Assembly: GCA_040755975.1 (NCBI GenBank)
Contig: JBFLZY010000008.1
Coordinates: forward strand, 1 to 64,000
Direction: 5' to 3'
DNA length: 64,000 nucleotides
From: JAIMBK01 sp040755975
GTDB taxonomy: Bacteria; Bacillota; Desulfotomaculia; Desulfotomaculales; Nap2-2B
Under the pieces are notes generated by a model, which was not told the DNA's origin, did no database searches, and saw only the letters and a program-made list of their open reading frames with translations. Numbering within the stretch: position 1 is the stretch's first letter; every line of letters begins with the position of its first letter. This document shows positions 16,138 to 25,113 of this stretch, piece by piece. The position numbers and the translations under genes are program-made.

Positions 16138-17319
16138 ATGCGTTATACTCCTCCGGAGGAACTGGCCCAACGGACCCTTCGTTTGCAAAATTTGTTGCGG
16201 GGAAAAGGCATCGACGGCGCCCTGATCGTGCAGAACGCCGACCTTTTTTATTTTGCCGGCGTCGTCCAGCGGGCGCACCTGTTCGTTCCCGCCGAAGGAA
16301 AACCCCTGCTGCTGGTGAAGAAAAGTTACGCCCGGGCCAGGCGGGAGTCTGCCCTGGAAAACGTCGTTCCCCTGGACAACCCCCGGGATTTGCCGGTCGC
16401 CCTGGCCGCCCACGGGTTCGGCCCGCCCGCGTGCCTGGGCCTGGAACTGGATGTGCTCCCGGTCAATGAATACTTCCGGTATCAAAAAATGTTTCCGGCG
16501 GCCAAAATAGTGGATGTGAGCCCGCTAATCCGGCAGGTGCGGATGGTGAAGTCGGCCTATGAACTGGAACTGCTGAAAAATGCCGCCGCCCTGGGCCAGG
16601 CGATGTTTTCCCGGGTGCGGGAAGTGCTTCGGGAGGGGATGACCGAGGTGGAGCTGGCCGGTCAGCTGGAAGCCTATTACCGGCGCCACGGCCACCAGGG
16701 GTACGTGCGGACCCGCAGCTTTAACATGGAGATGGTTTACGGGCACCTGCTGGCCGGGGATAACTGCGCCGTCCCCAGTTTTCTGGACAGCCCCACCGGC
16801 GGGAGCGGGCTTAACCCCTCCTTTCCCCAGAGTGCGGGCTTTAGGGTAATCCGGCGGGACGAACCGGTATTGATTGATTACGTCACCGTTCTGGACGGTT
16901 ACATGGTCGACCAGTCCAGAATCTTTTGCCTCGGCCGCCTGCCGGAAAAGCTCGTCCGGGCCCACCGGGCGGCCCTGGAAATCCAGGAACTGCTCAAGGA
17001 AAAAGGCCGCCCCGGGGCGGTCTGCGGCGAACTCTACGACCTGGCCGCAGGTGTGGCCGAAAAATACGGCCTGCAGGAATATTTCATGGGCTACCCCGAA
17101 CCGGTTTCCTTCGTCGGCCACGGCCTCGGGATCGAGCTGGACGAACTGCCGGTGATTGCCCGGGGGTTTCAGGTGCCCCTGGAGGAGGGCATGGTCCTGG
17201 CCCTGGAGCCGAAGTTCGTTTTCCCGGAAGGGGGCGTGGGCATTGAAAATACTTTTGTGGTTACCCCGCGCGGGCTGGAGACGTTGACCGTTTTTGAAGA
17301 GGAGATCATATATCTATAG
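16138..17319 (+). CDS. M24-family aminopeptidase (Xaa-Pro dipeptidase-like)
   Basis: A 393-residue pita-bread metalloenzyme. The N-terminal creatinase-like domain (about residues 1-130) precedes the catalytic domain. The five metal ligands are recognisable: Asp in LIDYV and Asp in VDQSR (11 apart), His in VGHGLG, Glu in ALEPKF and Glu in GIENTF. It would cleave N-terminal residues before proline from peptides in the cytoplasm. ATG 16138 has GGAAGGAGG 8 bases upstream. The gene stands alone, about 440 bp after spoIIR. Confidence 0.9.
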   Translation: MRYTPPEELAQRTLRLQNLLRGKGIDGALIVQNADLFYFAGVVQRAHLFVPAEGKPLLLVKKSYARARRESALENVVPLDNPRDLPVALAAHGFGPPACLGLELDVLPVNEYFRYQKMFPAAKIVDVSPLIRQVRMVKSAYELELLKNAAALGQAMFSRVREVLREGMTEVELAGQLEAYYRRHGHQGYVRTRSFNMEMVYGHLLAGDNCAVPSFLDSPTGGSGLNPSFPQSAGFRVIRRDEPVLIDYVTVLDGYMVDQSRIFCLGRLPEKLVRAHRAALEIQELLKEKGRPGAVCGELYDLAAGVAEKYGLQEYFMGYPEPVSFVGHGLGIELDELPVIARGFQVPLEEGMVLALEPKFVFPEGGVGIENTFVVTPRGLETLTVFEEEIIYL

Positions 17320-17498
17320 CTTTTGAACAAAACCCCTCCCCTGAAAATATTCCTTTGCCCGCCGTTCGTTTGCCGTCGCTAAAGAGCTCCGGGCTGACGA
17401 AACATCGGCCTGGTTCGGCGGGCCGGAAATTTTCATCCTCTGCCGGTGCCGCGAAAAAGCGGCATGGGGGTCTAGTTCCTATCTATCTTAAAACGGTT

Positions 17499-17509
17499 GG
17501 GGGGGGGGG
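17499..17509 (+). promoter_or_regulatory. Run of 11 G at the ribosome-binding site
   Basis: A homopolymer of 11 G, then agctact, precedes the ATG at 17517 and replaces a normal Shine-Dalgarno sequence. Its length would set the strength and spacing of ribosome binding, and such tracts slip during replication. Variation is inferred, not seen. Confidence 0.55.
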
Positions 17510-17516
17510 AGCTACT

Positions 17517-18434
17517 ATGGAAACCGGCGAATTAAACGCAGTTACCGGCGCTTTCGGCTATACCGGGAAATATATCACCCGGCGGCTGCTGGCGCTGGGG
17601 AAAAGGGTGATTACCCTCACCGGACGCCCCGGCTACCCGAACCCCTTTGGCGCTCAGGTACGCGCCTTCCCCTTTAATTTTGATCGGCCGGCGGAGCTGG
17701 CGAGAACCCTGCAGGGAGTAACAACCCTCTACAATACGTACTGGGTGCGCTTTCCCCACGGAGGAGTGACGTACGAGAGGGCTGTGGAAAATACGCTGGC
17801 GCTGCTCCGGGCGGCTGAGGAGGCCGGGGTGCGGCGGATCGTGCACATCAGCATTACCAACGCTGCCGAAGATTCCCCCTTACCCTATTTTAAGGGGAAG
17901 GGGCAGTTGGAGAAAGCCATCCGCAACTCCCGCCTGGCTTACGCCATTATCCGCCCCACGGTGATCTTCGGGCCCGAGGACATTCTCATCAACAACATCG
18001 CCTGGCTGTTGCGCAAATTCCCGCTTTTTGCCGTTTCCGGCGCGGGCGGTTACCGGCTCCAGCCCGTTTTCGTGGAAGATGTGGCCGAACTGGCCGTGGA
18101 AGCGGCGCATAAAGAGGAAAACGTCATTATCGACGCCGTGGGCCCCGAGGTTTACACCTTTAACGAACTGGTCCAGCTGATCGCCCGCAAGGTCCGCAGC
18201 CGGGCCCGCATCGTCCACCTGCCGCCGGTGCTGGTTCTTTTGCTGGGGAAAGTCATCAGTTATCTGGTTAAGGACGTGGTGATCACTCCGGACGAAATCG
18301 CGGGCTTGATGGCCAACCTGCTGATTTCCAAAAATCCTCCCACCGGGCGAACCCTTTTCAGCCGGTGGCTCGACCGGCACGCCGGAAGCCTGGGAACCGC
18401 GTACGCTTCCGAGTTAAGCCGGCATTATCGTTAA
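17517..18434 (+). CDS. NAD(P)-binding atypical SDR / NmrA-like protein
   Basis: A 305-residue Rossmann-fold protein with the nucleotide-binding pattern GAFGYTGKYI at residues 10-19 and the downstream segments VRRIVHISITN and YAIIRPTVIFGPED. It resembles the atypical short-chain dehydrogenases related to NmrA, NDUFA9 and nucleoside-sugar epimerases. The YxxxK catalytic pair is not clear, so it may act as an NAD(P) sensor or accessory protein. The start is ATG 17517 behind the G-run. It runs with the downstream FAH-family gene (25-bp gap). The substrate is unknown. Confidence 0.8.
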   Translation: METGELNAVTGAFGYTGKYITRRLLALGKRVITLTGRPGYPNPFGAQVRAFPFNFDRPAELARTLQGVTTLYNTYWVRFPHGGVTYERAVENTLALLRAAEEAGVRRIVHISITNAAEDSPLPYFKGKGQLEKAIRNSRLAYAIIRPTVIFGPEDILINNIAWLLRKFPLFAVSGAGGYRLQPVFVEDVAELAVEAAHKEENVIIDAVGPEVYTFNELVQLIARKVRSRARIVHLPPVLVLLLGKVISYLVKDVVITPDEIAGLMANLLISKNPPTGRTLFSRWLDRHAGSLGTAYASELSRHYR

Positions 18435-18459
18435 AATCTACGTCAGGAGGAATTTTTTC

Positions 18460-19233
18460 GTGCAGATCGGTCGTTTTTCTTACCAGGAAGAAACTTTTTT
18501 CGGAGTTGTGGAGGGGGATGTTGTTTTTCCGGTGACCGATCCTTTTCACTCTCTGGAGCCGCTTTCCGGGCGGAAGCTGCCCATGGCGGAGCTGGTGCTG
18601 CTGGCGCCCTGCCGGCCCGGCAAGGCGGTCTGCGTGGGCCTGAACTACCGGGACCACGCCCGGGAGCTGGGGATGGCCCTGCCGGAGGAGCCGGTCCTGT
18701 TTTTAAAGCCGCCGACCGCGGTGATCGGCCCCGGCGAGTCCATCATTTATCCGGACATGAGCAGGCAGGTGGATTACGAGGCCGAACTGGCCGTGGTGGT
18801 GAAAAAGGAAGCCCGGCACGTGCGGGAAGAGGAGGCGGCCGGCTATATCCTGGGTTACACCTGCGCCAACGACGTTACCGCCCGGGACCTGCAGCGCAAG
18901 GACGGGCAGTGGACCAGGGCCAAGTCCTTCGACACCTTTTTGCCCCTGGGCCCATACATCGAAACCGATCTCGACCCGGGCTGCCAGGAAATCTCGCTAT
19001 ACTTAAACGGTGAGCGAAAACAACATTCCGCTACCGATCAGCTGATCTTTCCGGTGCCCCGCCTGATCGCCTTTATTTCCCGGATCATGACCCTTTTGCC
19101 CGGGGACGTCATCCTTACCGGCACGCCCGCCGGCGTAGGCCCCGTGCAGCCGGGGGACGTGGTGGAAGTGGTCATCTCCGGCGTCGGCCGGCTCATCAAC
19201 CGGGTGGCCGCAAATCAACGCCGGCACATTTGA
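18460..19233 (+). CDS. Fumarylacetoacetate hydrolase-family protein
   Basis: A 257-residue member of the FAH/HpaG/YcgM family, which hydrolyses, decarboxylates or isomerises beta-dicarbonyl acids with Mg2+. It has the N-terminal YRDHARELG segment, the metal-binding DYEAELAVVV (acidic residues), GYTCANDVTARDLQ and the C-terminal TGTPAGVGPVQPGDVVEV. GTG 18460 has AGGAGG 9 bases upstream. The true substrate (acylpyruvate, oxaloacetate or a homoprotocatechuate intermediate) cannot be told. Part of this gene is duplicated as a remnant at 40961-41096. Confidence 0.92.
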   Translation: MQIGRFSYQEETFFGVVEGDVVFPVTDPFHSLEPLSGRKLPMAELVLLAPCRPGKAVCVGLNYRDHARELGMALPEEPVLFLKPPTAVIGPGESIIYPDMSRQVDYEAELAVVVKKEARHVREEEAAGYILGYTCANDVTARDLQRKDGQWTRAKSFDTFLPLGPYIETDLDPGCQEISLYLNGERKQHSATDQLIFPVPRLIAFISRIMTLLPGDVILTGTPAGVGPVQPGDVVEVVISGVGRLINRVAANQRRHI

Positions 19234-19349
19234 GCGTGGCCGGACGCGCCGAGAATTTTTTAGTTATTGATTACCTATTGGGGATTTGCGGTTGCAAGGG
19301 TGGCGAATTGGCCGGCGCAGATACGGTACTGTAGGAAGGAGAGAAAAAA

Positions 19350-19535
19350 ATGAATGTAATCGAAGCTCTTAACTCCCGACACTCCGTGCGCGCTTTTAAG
19401 CCAGATCCGGTGACCAAAGAAACCCTTCTCAAGATTATCCAAGCGGCGAACCAGGCGCCCTCCTGGGGAAACAGCCAGCCCTGGGAAGTCTTCATTGCCG
19501 GGAAGCTGAAAAAATCAGGAGCGGTGATGCTTTAG
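19350..19535 (+). pseudogene. Truncated nitroreductase-family gene
   Basis: A good ribosome site and ATG open a frame of 61 codons that begins like FMN nitroreductases (IEALNSRHSVRAFKPDP...APSWGNSQPWEVF). It stops at TAG; the remaining 110-150 residues of the family are absent. Confidence 0.8.
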
Positions 19536-19594
19536 AGAACGATTCCGGAAGGTGACGGGAAGGGTTCTTCAGGATCGGCAGCGCCCCGGCTTTT

Positions 19595-19996
19595 TCAGCT
19601 TAAAAAGAGCTGCTTTTGGGCTTGCGCTTTGTCGATCACGTCGACCATGCTCTTGACCAGGTAGCCCTCTTTTTCGTCAACGGTAATGTACCTAAAACCG
19701 TCCACCTCGGGGATTTTGCGCCCCGCCCGGTCCAGGAAAAAAGAAGTGCATTTCATATCTTTTGTGTCCGGCAATTCCTTTCGCACCAGGGCAAAAAGGT
19801 GCAAATCTTTTTCTTTGGTGTATGGGTGGCGGCCGAGATCGATAAGTTCCTCTTCCCTGATCATTAGCCCGGTTTCTTCGGCCGCTTCTCTTGCGCATGC
19901 CTTGACCGGCTCTTCGTTCTCACCGACCAGCCCTTTGGGAATATCGTAAAAATTTTGCGGCGTTAAATAACAAATTCTTAATTCCTTAATTCTTAT
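19595..19996 (-). CDS. NUDIX hydrolase (start uncertain)
   Basis: A pyrophosphohydrolase with a full NUDIX box: G-x5-E-x7-REAAEETGL, within a segment reading YDIPKGLVGENEEPVKACA. About 130 residues are clearly domain; acting on a nucleoside diphosphate derivative is a family-level guess. No ATG, GTG or TTG lies near the domain boundary (19996). The open frame runs upstream to a TTG at 20164 through the antisense-frame of a ferredoxin remnant. The original start may have been lost in a fusion at that junction. Confidence 0.75.
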   Translation of the reverse strand: MRIKELRICYLTPQNFYDIPKGLVGENEEPVKACAREAAEETGLMIREEELIDLGRHPYTKEKDLHLFALVRKELPDTKDMKCTSFFLDRAGRKIPEVDGFRYITVDEKEGYLVKSMVDVIDKAQAQKQLFLS

Positions 19997-20152
19997 ACCC
20001 TGCCCTTTTCCGCGGCGATGCGCATAAACTGTTCCCGCTTTGTCGGCAGGGGCGCGTGCAAAGCCAGGCGGCGCTGCATGGTGATGGCCCCGCTGGGGCA
20101 GGCGGAGGCGCACACCCCGCAACCGATGCACTTTTCTTCGTTTATTTAAAAA
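19993..20152 (-). pseudogene. 3' remnant of a 4Fe-4S ferredoxin-type gene
   Basis: In the frame offset from the NUDIX protein the strand reads CIGCGVCASACPSGAITM, a complete CxxCxxCxxxCP cluster motif. About 30 more residues follow to TAA at 19993. There is a stop just upstream and no start codon, so only the tail of a larger iron-sulfur protein remains. Confidence 0.75.
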
Positions 20153-20157
20153 GATTG

Positions 20158-20186
20158 TTGTCAAATTTGCAAAGGCCTGATAAAGT
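20158..20186 (+). promoter_or_regulatory. Sigma-A promoter for the MaoC-like/acyl-CoA ligase pair
   Basis: TTGTCA (20158-20163), a 17-base spacer and TAAAGT (20181-20186), about 45 bp before the ATG at 20232. Confidence 0.6.
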
Positions 20187-20231
20187 CAAATTAGTTATAT
20201 CAGCTACAAGTTTTGGCCAGGAAGGGAAGTA

Positions 20232-21107
20232 ATGATGATAGTCAGCTCGGGTATTGTTGGCGCAAAATTAAAAGATTTTAAAACCATGATAACATGGCGG
20301 AGAACCACCAATTACGCTGCTTCAATCAACGACTTAAACCCTTGTTACCTGGACGACACAAGAGAAAGCGGGATCGTCGCCCCGCCGATGTTTGCCGTTG
20401 CGGTAACCTGGCCCGTCCTCGAAAACATAAACAACTACCTGGAAACGCCATGGATCAACGAAGTATTCAATTCGATGGTTCATTATATTGAACATATAGA
20501 ATTTCAGAGGTTAATTACCCCGGGAGACCGGCTGACGGTCAAGGGGGAGGTGGCAGCGGTTGTCCCCCATAAGTCCGGAACTTTGTTGACGATTAAGTTT
20601 GAGGTTGGCGATTGCGAAGGTTTACCGGTCTTTACAGAATATACGGGCGCGCTGCTTCGGGGGATTAAATGCGACGGCGCGGCAGGAGCTGGTAATATAC
20701 CCCAAATACCGCATTTGGAACCGGTCCCGGCCCCTGTTTGGGAGGTAGAAGTGCCCATAGAAAAAGCGGCCCCTTACGTTTATGACGGGTGTAATAACAT
20801 CGTTTTCGCCATCCATACGTCTCCCAAATTTGCCTCTACTGTCGGCCTGCCGGGGATTATTTACCAGGGGACGGCCACCATGGCCCAAGCGGTGCGTGAA
20901 CTGGTAAACCGCGAGGCAGGGGGCGATCCGGCTAGACTGAGGGTGATTTCTGGCCGTTTCGCCGGGATGGTCTTTCCGGGCAGCACGATTAAGGTCCAGC
21001 TGCAGAATCGCAGGGAAACGGACAAGGGTGCGGATTTATTCTTCAGGGTGCTCAATGAACAGGGGCAGGAGGCTGTCAGAAAGGGATATGCGAGATTGGC
21101 TTTTTAA
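20232..21107 (+). CDS. Double-hotdog MaoC-like hydratase/dehydratase
   Basis: A 291-residue protein built of two hotdog-like halves. The N-terminal half has TTNYAASINDLNPCYLDD, like the FAS1-type MaoC dehydratases. The C-terminal half has VGLPGIIYQGTATMAQAVRELV, resembling the GxPxPxxHG region. It would hydrate an enoyl-CoA or dehydrate a hydroxyacyl-CoA. The next gene, 29 bp on, encodes an acyl-CoA ligase, so both probably act on the same acid. A catalytic Asp/His pair is not obvious in the second half. Confidence 0.75.
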   Translation: MMIVSSGIVGAKLKDFKTMITWRRTTNYAASINDLNPCYLDDTRESGIVAPPMFAVAVTWPVLENINNYLETPWINEVFNSMVHYIEHIEFQRLITPGDRLTVKGEVAAVVPHKSGTLLTIKFEVGDCEGLPVFTEYTGALLRGIKCDGAAGAGNIPQIPHLEPVPAPVWEVEVPIEKAAPYVYDGCNNIVFAIHTSPKFASTVGLPGIIYQGTATMAQAVRELVNREAGGDPARLRVISGRFAGMVFPGSTIKVQLQNRRETDKGADLFFRVLNEQGQEAVRKGYARLAF

Positions 21108-21136
21108 AATAAAAAATTTCTTAGGAGGCGGTTCAA

Positions 21137-22840
21137 ATGGTTAATCATCCGGAATGGAAATTGCCGTTGGCGAATTCCTACGTAGAAAAGTGGGCCGGGG
21201 AAGCTCCTGAGCGGGTCGCCCTAATCCAGCATGAGGAAGGAAGATCCTTAACCTACAGTCAGTTTAACGCCATGATCGATCTCTTTGCTTTAAAACTTTT
21301 AGCGATGGGCATCCGTAAAGGTGACCGGGTAGGTACCATGTTGCTCTTGTTCCCCGAGCATCTCGCCTTAATGTACGCCTGCTTCAAAGTCGGCGCGATT
21401 ATCGCCCCCCTCGACGTCCGCCTAAAAGAAGGGGAAGTAATAAGGGATTTGGGTAAAATAAAGCCGAAAGCCTTTTTCTTTCACGGAAAGACGCCGGTCC
21501 GCGACTTCCGAGAAGTGGGCCGGGCGGTTCAGCAAAACTGCCCCTATGTGGAACACCTGGTGCAGTTGACCCCGACTTCCCAGCGTGATGATATTTTGGA
21601 AGGGGCTCTCAACTTTGTGGAAGAATTTGACGGAGCCAGGCTTCTTGCCTTGAGGAACGATCGACAGTTAACCACTTTGCTTGCTGATGTTTACTCCTCG
21701 CTCGATACCCGCAGCGCCGCACTCATCATCTTTACCACCGGCACGACCGGAGAGCCGAAGCCGGCGGTGCTCTGCCACGAAAACATCATCGTTCAAAACG
21801 AGGTTTTAGCCAGGGGGATTGGCTTAAGGGGTGAGAATATGAGGTTTGTCTGCAACATGCCCTGCAGCCACGTTGCCGGCACCAGCGAAGGGCCGATGAC
21901 AACCTTCTACGTGGGGGGCACGGCCATCCTGCTGCGCATCTTTGATCCCCGGATGACCCTTGATGCCGCTCAGAAGTGGAAAGCAACCGCTTTGGGAATG
22001 ATCCCGACTCAGTACCGGATGATCTGGAACCTGCCCGAATACAAGGATTATGACTTAAGCAGTTTGAGGCTTGCCATTTATGCAGGCGCCTCCGTCGACG
22101 TTCAATTTCTCCAGGAGTTGTCGAAAATGGCTCCTTATTTCGGGACCGGCCTGGGTATGACCGAAAACGCAGGGTTTGCCACATTTACGCCGCGGGGGAT
22201 CAGCGTGGAAGAGATGGCCGGGCAGGTAGGCCGCGCTTTTCCGGATGTGGCGCAGGTCACCGTGCGCAAGCCGATGAACGCGGACGGTACGGCCGGCGAG
22301 GAACTGCCGGACGGGGAAATCGGCGAAATATGCTATCATCCTCCTATAGTTTTTTTGGGATATTATGATCAACCGGAGGAAACGACCAAAGTTATTTCCA
22401 AGGAAGGCATCCTTTATACGGGCGACATGGGCTATTTTAAGGATCTAGGCTCATACCGGGCTCTGTACCTTGCCGGAAGGCGCAAGTTCATGGTGAAGCA
22501 AAAAGGTTACAACGTTTTTCCTGACGAGGTGGCAGCTCACATCGGGACTCATCCTAAGGTGGCACTGGCCGAAGTGGTGGGAGCGCCTCACCGCCTGTTC
22601 GACGAAGGGATAATCGCTTTCGTGCAGCCCAGACCGGGAACCAATCTTACCGGGGAAGAGATAATGGCTTACTGCCGGGACATAGCCTCTTATAAGCGGC
22701 CCCAGCACGTGGTGATTTGGCCGGAAGACAGGCCCTGGCCTCTGTCGAGAACTGGAAAGGTGAATAAAATTCAATTGATGGAGCTGGCCAAAAAGGTCAT
22801 TGAGGATTTGCGGAAAGAAGGAAAGTGGGACGCCCAGTAG
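21137..22840 (+). CDS. AMP-forming acyl-CoA synthetase
   Basis: A 567-residue adenylate-forming ligase that activates a carboxylic acid as acyl-AMP and then acyl-CoA. The P-loop-like motif reads IIFTTGTTGEPKPAVL near residue 200. GTGLGMTENAG is the A5 region, YTGDMGY the A7 region, and SRTGKVNK near the C-terminus holds the catalytic Lys. An AGGAGGCGG site precedes the ATG. It is transcribed with the hotdog gene and ends at an intrinsic terminator. The substrate acid is not predictable. Confidence 0.92.
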   Translation: MVNHPEWKLPLANSYVEKWAGEAPERVALIQHEEGRSLTYSQFNAMIDLFALKLLAMGIRKGDRVGTMLLLFPEHLALMYACFKVGAIIAPLDVRLKEGEVIRDLGKIKPKAFFFHGKTPVRDFREVGRAVQQNCPYVEHLVQLTPTSQRDDILEGALNFVEEFDGARLLALRNDRQLTTLLADVYSSLDTRSAALIIFTTGTTGEPKPAVLCHENIIVQNEVLARGIGLRGENMRFVCNMPCSHVAGTSEGPMTTFYVGGTAILLRIFDPRMTLDAAQKWKATALGMIPTQYRMIWNLPEYKDYDLSSLRLAIYAGASVDVQFLQELSKMAPYFGTGLGMTENAGFATFTPRGISVEEMAGQVGRAFPDVAQVTVRKPMNADGTAGEELPDGEIGEICYHPPIVFLGYYDQPEETTKVISKEGILYTGDMGYFKDLGSYRALYLAGRRKFMVKQKGYNVFPDEVAAHIGTHPKVALAEVVGAPHRLFDEGIIAFVQPRPGTNLTGEEIMAYCRDIASYKRPQHVVIWPEDRPWPLSRTGKVNKIQLMELAKKVIEDLRKEGKWDAQ

Positions 22841-22985
22841 AGTGGGCTGGCTCGTACACTAACATGGAGGCGCTATGGCCCTTGTGAGGGGTAGGATGAA
22901 AAGAGTGCCCGTGTCTGAGTGTATGGGTGTGCGGCAATCCTTCTCGCGGAGTGGCAAAAGTTAAGGTATTTTCTGGACATAAGAC

Positions 22986-23018
22986 AGGCAGGCAGAAACC
23001 AACCTGCCTTATTTTTTT
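22986..23018 (+). terminator. Intrinsic terminator after the acyl-CoA ligase
   Basis: AGGCAGG (22986-22992) pairs with CCTGCCT (23003-23009) around a 10-base loop, followed by tattttttt. The preceding 22841-22985 shows no gene. Confidence 0.85.
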
Positions 23019-23091
23019 ATCAACAACTTGGTAAAAAAGTTTTCTCATTGTTTAAAAAGTTCGCAGCCTACCTATGAGATGTAAAAAATCG

Positions 23092-23119
23092 TTGACAAAT
23101 TTAACGGTTCTGATAGAAT
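23092..23119 (+). promoter_or_regulatory. Sigma-A promoter of the hut operon
   Basis: TTGACA (23092-23097), 16-base spacer, TAGAAT (23114-23119). Transcription would start near 23126, leaving a leader of about 100 nt before hutH. Confidence 0.85.
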
Positions 23120-23150
23120 TACGATCAGGTAAAAGCTCAGAGTCGTTAGC

Positions 23151-23212
23151 CAAAAGGGAGCTGACCCGGTGCTTGCGCTGGCAGGCATGCTGGATTGGCT
23201 CCTTTTGTTTTT
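23151..23212 (+). terminator. Leader terminator before hutH, probable HutP antitermination target
   Basis: CAAAAGGGAGC (23151-23161) pairs with GCTCCTTTTG (23198-23207) with one bulged G, followed by a T-run just before the hutH ribosome site. Several NAG triplets (CAG, TAG, GAG) lie in and before the stem. In Bacillus, HutP with L-histidine and Mg2+ binds NAG triplets in such a hairpin to allow read-through, and a hutP gene is present at 36524. Confidence 0.75.
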
Positions 23213-23227
23213 AGGGGAGGTCTGAAA

Positions 23228-24790
23228 TTGGCACTGGCCGGGAAGACGTCGCAAGATTGGCCGAAGGAAGTAGTGAGCCTGGACGGGGAAAGTCTAAACG
23301 TAGAGCAGGTAATCCGCGTTGCTTTGCACCATGCCCCGGTGGTTCTGGACCCGGCGGCCCGCCAGCGGATGGAGAAGACGCGGCAAATGGTCGAACAAAT
23401 TGTCGCCGAACAGCGGGTGGTGTACGGGATAAACACGGGATTCGGCAAGTTTAGCAACTTTTTGATTTCGTCCGCCCAAACCAAACAGCTGCAGAAAAAC
23501 CTGATCATGAGCCACGCAGTGGGCACGGGGCCCCCTTTCAAAGCGGAGATCGTCCGGGCAGCCATGCTTTTGCGCGCCAATACTTTAGCCAGGGGTTATT
23601 CCGGAGTGCGTCCGGTAGTAGTCGAATATTTAATTAAGCTCCTCAATAAAGGCGTCCATCCGGTGGTGCCGGAGAAGGGCTCTGTAGGAGCCAGCGGCGA
23701 TCTGGCGCCTCTGGCCCACATTGCCCTGGTGCTCTTAGGTTTGGGGGAAGCGGAATACGGCGGTAAAAAAATTAGCGGCGCGCAAGCCCTGGAGCTGTTG
23801 GGGCTTCCTCCGCTCGTCCTTCAAGCTAAGGAAGGTCTGGCCTTAACTAACGGGACGCAGGTCATGAGCGGCCTTGCTTGCCTGGCGGTTTACGAAGCCG
23901 AAATAACGGCAAAGACAGCCAGTATTGCCGCCGCTCTGGCCGTGGAGGCGCTGGATGGAGTAGCTGCAGCCTTTGATCCGCGCGTGCAGAGGGTGCGTCC
24001 CTACGTCGGCCAGGCGCGGTGTGCTGCTCACATCCGCCAATTGCTTGCCGGAGGCGAGATTGCCAGCCGAACGATCCAACCGCGGGTGCAGGATGCTTAT
24101 ACTTTGCGCTGCACCCCTCAGGTGCACGGCGCCACCCTGGACGCAATCGACTATGTAAAAGGTGTGCTGAAAGTAGAGCTTAACTCCGTCACCGACAATC
24201 CCCTGCTTTTCCCGGAGGATGGGGAGGTTATTTCCGGAGGGAACTTCCACGGCCAGCCGCTGGCTCTGGCTCTGGATTTCCTGGGCATCGCGGTGGCGGA
24301 GCTGGGGAGTATCGCCGAGCGGCGCATCGCCCGCCTTCTGGACCCGGCGTTGAGCGGCCTGCCGGCTTTTCTCACCGCGCACGGCGGGCTGAACTCCGGG
24401 TTGATGCTCACCCAGTACACGGCAGCCGCCCTGGTTTCCGAAAACAAGGTGCTGGCTTCCCCGGCCTGCGTGGATTCCATTCCTACTTCAGCCAACCAGG
24501 AGGATCACGTCAGCATGGGTCCGATCTCAGCCCGCAAGGCCGGAGAAATCATTAGAAACGTCCAGCAAATTTTGGCTATCCAGCTGATTTGTGCCGCTCA
24601 GGCCGTTGACCTGGGCGCGCGGCGGAAAATGGGCCGAGGCACCGCCAGGGCTTACGCCGTAATCCGGGAGGAAATCCCGTTCCTGGAGCGAGACCGGGTA
24701 TTGTACCCGGATTTGCAAAAAGCCCTGGAGCTGGTGCAAAGCGGGAGGCTCCTGCAGGCGGTGGAAGACGAGGTAGGGCCGCTGCTGTAG
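23228..24790 (+). CDS. hutH: Histidine ammonia-lyase
   Basis: A 520-residue enzyme converting L-histidine to urocanate and ammonia. The self-forming MIO prosthetic group comes from Ala155-Ser156-Gly157 in GSVGASGDLAPLAH. VYGINTGFGKFSN near the N-terminus contributes the conserved active-site Tyr, and the family signature SVTDNPLLFP is present. Start TTG 23228 is chosen because GGGGAGGT lies 7 bases upstream; an in-frame ATG at 23195 is inside the leader hairpin. It is the first gene of the hut operon, separated from hutU by the TRAP, LarA and aconitase X genes. Confidence 0.96.
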   Translation: MALAGKTSQDWPKEVVSLDGESLNVEQVIRVALHHAPVVLDPAARQRMEKTRQMVEQIVAEQRVVYGINTGFGKFSNFLISSAQTKQLQKNLIMSHAVGTGPPFKAEIVRAAMLLRANTLARGYSGVRPVVVEYLIKLLNKGVHPVVPEKGSVGASGDLAPLAHIALVLLGLGEAEYGGKKISGAQALELLGLPPLVLQAKEGLALTNGTQVMSGLACLAVYEAEITAKTASIAAALAVEALDGVAAAFDPRVQRVRPYVGQARCAAHIRQLLAGGEIASRTIQPRVQDAYTLRCTPQVHGATLDAIDYVKGVLKVELNSVTDNPLLFPEDGEVISGGNFHGQPLALALDFLGIAVAELGSIAERRIARLLDPALSGLPAFLTAHGGLNSGLMLTQYTAAALVSENKVLASPACVDSIPTSANQEDHVSMGPISARKAGEIIRNVQQILAIQLICAAQAVDLGARRKMGRGTARAYAVIREEIPFLERDRVLYPDLQKALELVQSGRLLQAVEDEVGPLL

Positions 24791-24866
24791 TTGGCTTTTT
24801 TTAAAAATTTTTTGTCCAGGTTGTTAAATTTTAAGAAGGAATTTTTTAAGAAGCAGCGAAGTACTA

Positions 24867-24883
24867 GTATACAAGTGATATAC
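24867..24883. promoter_or_regulatory. GTATAC-type operator candidate before the TRAP genes
   Basis: GTATAC is followed after 4-5 bases by GATATAC in the 323-bp gap between hutH and dctP. A similar pair (GTATAC and ATATAC) sits before the second gdhA. FadR-type GntR regulators bind short GTnnAC-like palindromes, and such a regulator is encoded at 32909. The rest of the gap shows no gene. Confidence 0.4.
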
Positions 24884-25113
24884 AGGCAGTATTAGATCTT
24901 CACAATTTCTACTTTTTTAAAAACAAGCTGTTTCGTACCTGCTTGCCCCGGAGATATATTTCCAAGGTGGATCAATTTCACATCTGCTGTAGTGAATCAC
25001 GGCCGCGGCATAAAACTTCATGAATTTACTTGAAGGAGGTGTTTTTCACGAAAGATTATCTTTGTTTCCCATGCGTTAATTATTAATTAAGACAAAAAGG
25101 AGGTAAATTTGGA

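Noticed and set aside
23195..23227. ATG 23195 as the hutH start
   Set aside because: It lies inside the leader terminator; the TTG at 23228 has an ideal ribosome site.
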